From Fodinibius salicampi (GTDB lineage: Bacteria; Bacteroidota; Rhodothermia; Balneolales; Balneolaceae), in assembly GCF_039545095.1 (NCBI RefSeq), contig NZ_BAABRS010000001.1, positions 868,001 to 932,000 on the forward strand: 64,000 nt of DNA. The letters run 5' to 3'. The notes beneath the pieces are model-generated. The model made no database searches, was not told the DNA's origin, and saw nothing but the letters and a program-made list of their open reading frames with translations. Shown here in pieces: positions 63,161-64,000 of this stretch. The position numbers and the translations under genes were made by a program. Every line of letters starts with the position of its first letter. The stretch's first letter is position 1.

Positions 63161-64000
63161 ATGCCTTTATTCATGGATTACCATCTCGTTTCCGACATCG
63201 ACATCGATGCGGTAAAAGAGGGCCATTTGGCTGATAAATCCATACAGGAAAAATACGGCGTCAAGTATATTCAATTTTGGGTAAACCAGGAAGCCGGAAC
63301 GATATTCTGCCTGATCGAGGCCCCTGATAAAGAATCCTGTGAACTGGTTCACCAAGAAGCCCATGGGAATATTGCTTGCCAGATTGTACAGGTCGAAAGC
63401 GGTTTTTATAAACTATTTATGGGTGAACCCCATCAGCTCGATGACGGGATTGTAGTTGGGAAAGACGGCGACTTAGACAAAGCCTACCGGTTTGTGCTTG
63501 CAATTCATATTCTGGGAATCACAAGTGCTGTAGATTCGGATGATTTGAGCCAGCTGATTCTGCCCGGTAAACCTAAAACACTGATTCAGAGAATCATCCC
63601 ATCGTACGATGGACGAGAGGTTAAAAACGGTGATTATGATGGAATACTTTGCGTCTTTTCAAAAGCCGAAGAAGCGATGGGCTGTGCTATTGAAATTCAA
63701 CAAGAGTTTTTAAAACGGATAATGAACCCGGAAGACGAATCCTGGAATATCACATTCAAGATAGGGATAGGTGGTGGACAGCCTGTGACAATGGGCGAAC
63801 ATTTTTTTGAAAAAACGATCCGGCTTGCCCAACGGCTCAGCTTAGTTGCCGGCGACGGGGAGATTATAGCATCGAATATGGTTAGAAAATTGAGTGAAAT
63901 AGAAGAGAAACATAAAGGTCCGTCATCATTAAAAGCGATACAGTCCGCTGAGGAAGAGTTTCTGGAACAACTATTTGACATCACGGAGAAAAATCTCTCC
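63161..64000 (+). CDS. DUF4242 (nickel-binding-like) protein with cyclase-like domain, 3' end cut by window edge
   Basis: ATG 63161 (or ATG 63173) opens 280 codons that run off the right edge. Residues 1-90 fit DUF4242/SCO4226-like proteins (MPLFMDYHLVSDIDIDAV, KYGVKYIQFWVNQEAGTIFC, CELVHQEAHGN). Residues about 145-255 resemble a class III nucleotide cyclase/GGDEF-like core (DGILCVFSKAEEAMGCAIEI, FKIGIGGGQPVTMGEHFFE, RLAQRLSLVAGDGEIIAS), but the metal-binding Asp pair of active cyclases is not evident. A DNA-binding or other domain could follow beyond the window. Role unknown, possibly regulatory. Confidence 0.72.
   Translation, partial: MPLFMDYHLVSDIDIDAVKEGHLADKSIQEKYGVKYIQFWVNQEAGTIFCLIEAPDKESCELVHQEAHGNIACQIVQVESGFYKLFMGEPHQLDDGIVVGKDGDLDKAYRFVLAIHILGITSAVDSDDLSQLILPGKPKTLIQRIIPSYDGREVKNGDYDGILCVFSKAEEAMGCAIEIQQEFLKRIMNPEDESWNITFKIGIGGGQPVTMGEHFFEKTIRLAQRLSLVAGDGEIIASNMVRKLSEIEEKHKGPSSLKAIQSAEEEFLEQLFDITEKNLS

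Overview
The window looks like a chromosome segment from a halophilic or marine member of the Balneolota/Rhodothermota/Bacteroidota assemblage. Supporting signs are a DUF2723 membrane glycosyltransferase, TonB-dependent receptors with a carboxypeptidase-regulatory N-domain, a DUF4382 lipoprotein, a PagL-type barrel, weak or absent Shine-Dalgarno sequences with several TTG starts, and a glucosylglycerate (compatible solute) locus. This placement is inference; no rRNA or tRNA gene is visible. Coding density is high, and I see no CRISPR array, prophage or intact insertion sequence.

Layout. 0-8 kb: envelope genes (a receptor cut by the left edge, a CDF cation transporter, a PagL-like deacylase, a lipoprotein MsrB, an NSS-family transporter). 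8.7-18.3 kb: DUF2723 protein, ybeY, DUF445, a Nit1-type amidase, a coiled-coil metalloprotease, a cupin, a YdjM-type membrane protein and a CvfB-like S1 protein. 18.3-27.1 kb: ftsX, a plug-containing outer membrane protein and cinA on one strand; pgsA, pgpA, pyrE and miaB on the other.

27.3-34.0 kb is the most interesting part. An ECF sigma factor, a membrane anti-sigma factor ending in a glycogen-binding (CBM48-like) domain, an outer membrane barrel ending in the same kind of domain, and a secreted Gly/Asn-tailed protein form one operon. Upstream of both this operon and a DUF4382 lipoprotein gene there is the same promoter-like element, an A-tract followed by TGTAACC-N15-CGTC. A weaker third copy precedes a 616-residue cysteine-rich protein of unknown function. 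The sequence therefore suggests a self-regulated surface system, possibly glycan-responsive.

34.2-39.0 kb: a catalytically altered M20-like protein, glucosyl-3-phosphoglycerate synthase and a HAD hydrolase in overlapping frames, converging on a GH13_18 phosphorylase. This looks like synthesis and recycling of glucosylglycerate. 39.2-44.3 kb: a sigma-54 activator, lptE, an MBL hydrolase, L31 and a MoxR-like ATPase. 44.7-48.7 kb is a decaying locus: two damaged tandem copies of a DUF4249-like lipoprotein gene and a receptor gene split by a one-base deletion. 48.7-55.4 kb: LacI regulator (with a CRE-type operator), pfkA, a GH13 amylase, a cysteine-less thioredoxin-fold protein, pabC and pabB, all on the minus strand. 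55.5-64 kb: a TPR protein, an APH/P-loop kinase fusion, a plug-only lipoprotein, ispG, two rhomboid proteases and a DUF4242/cyclase-like protein cut by the right edge.
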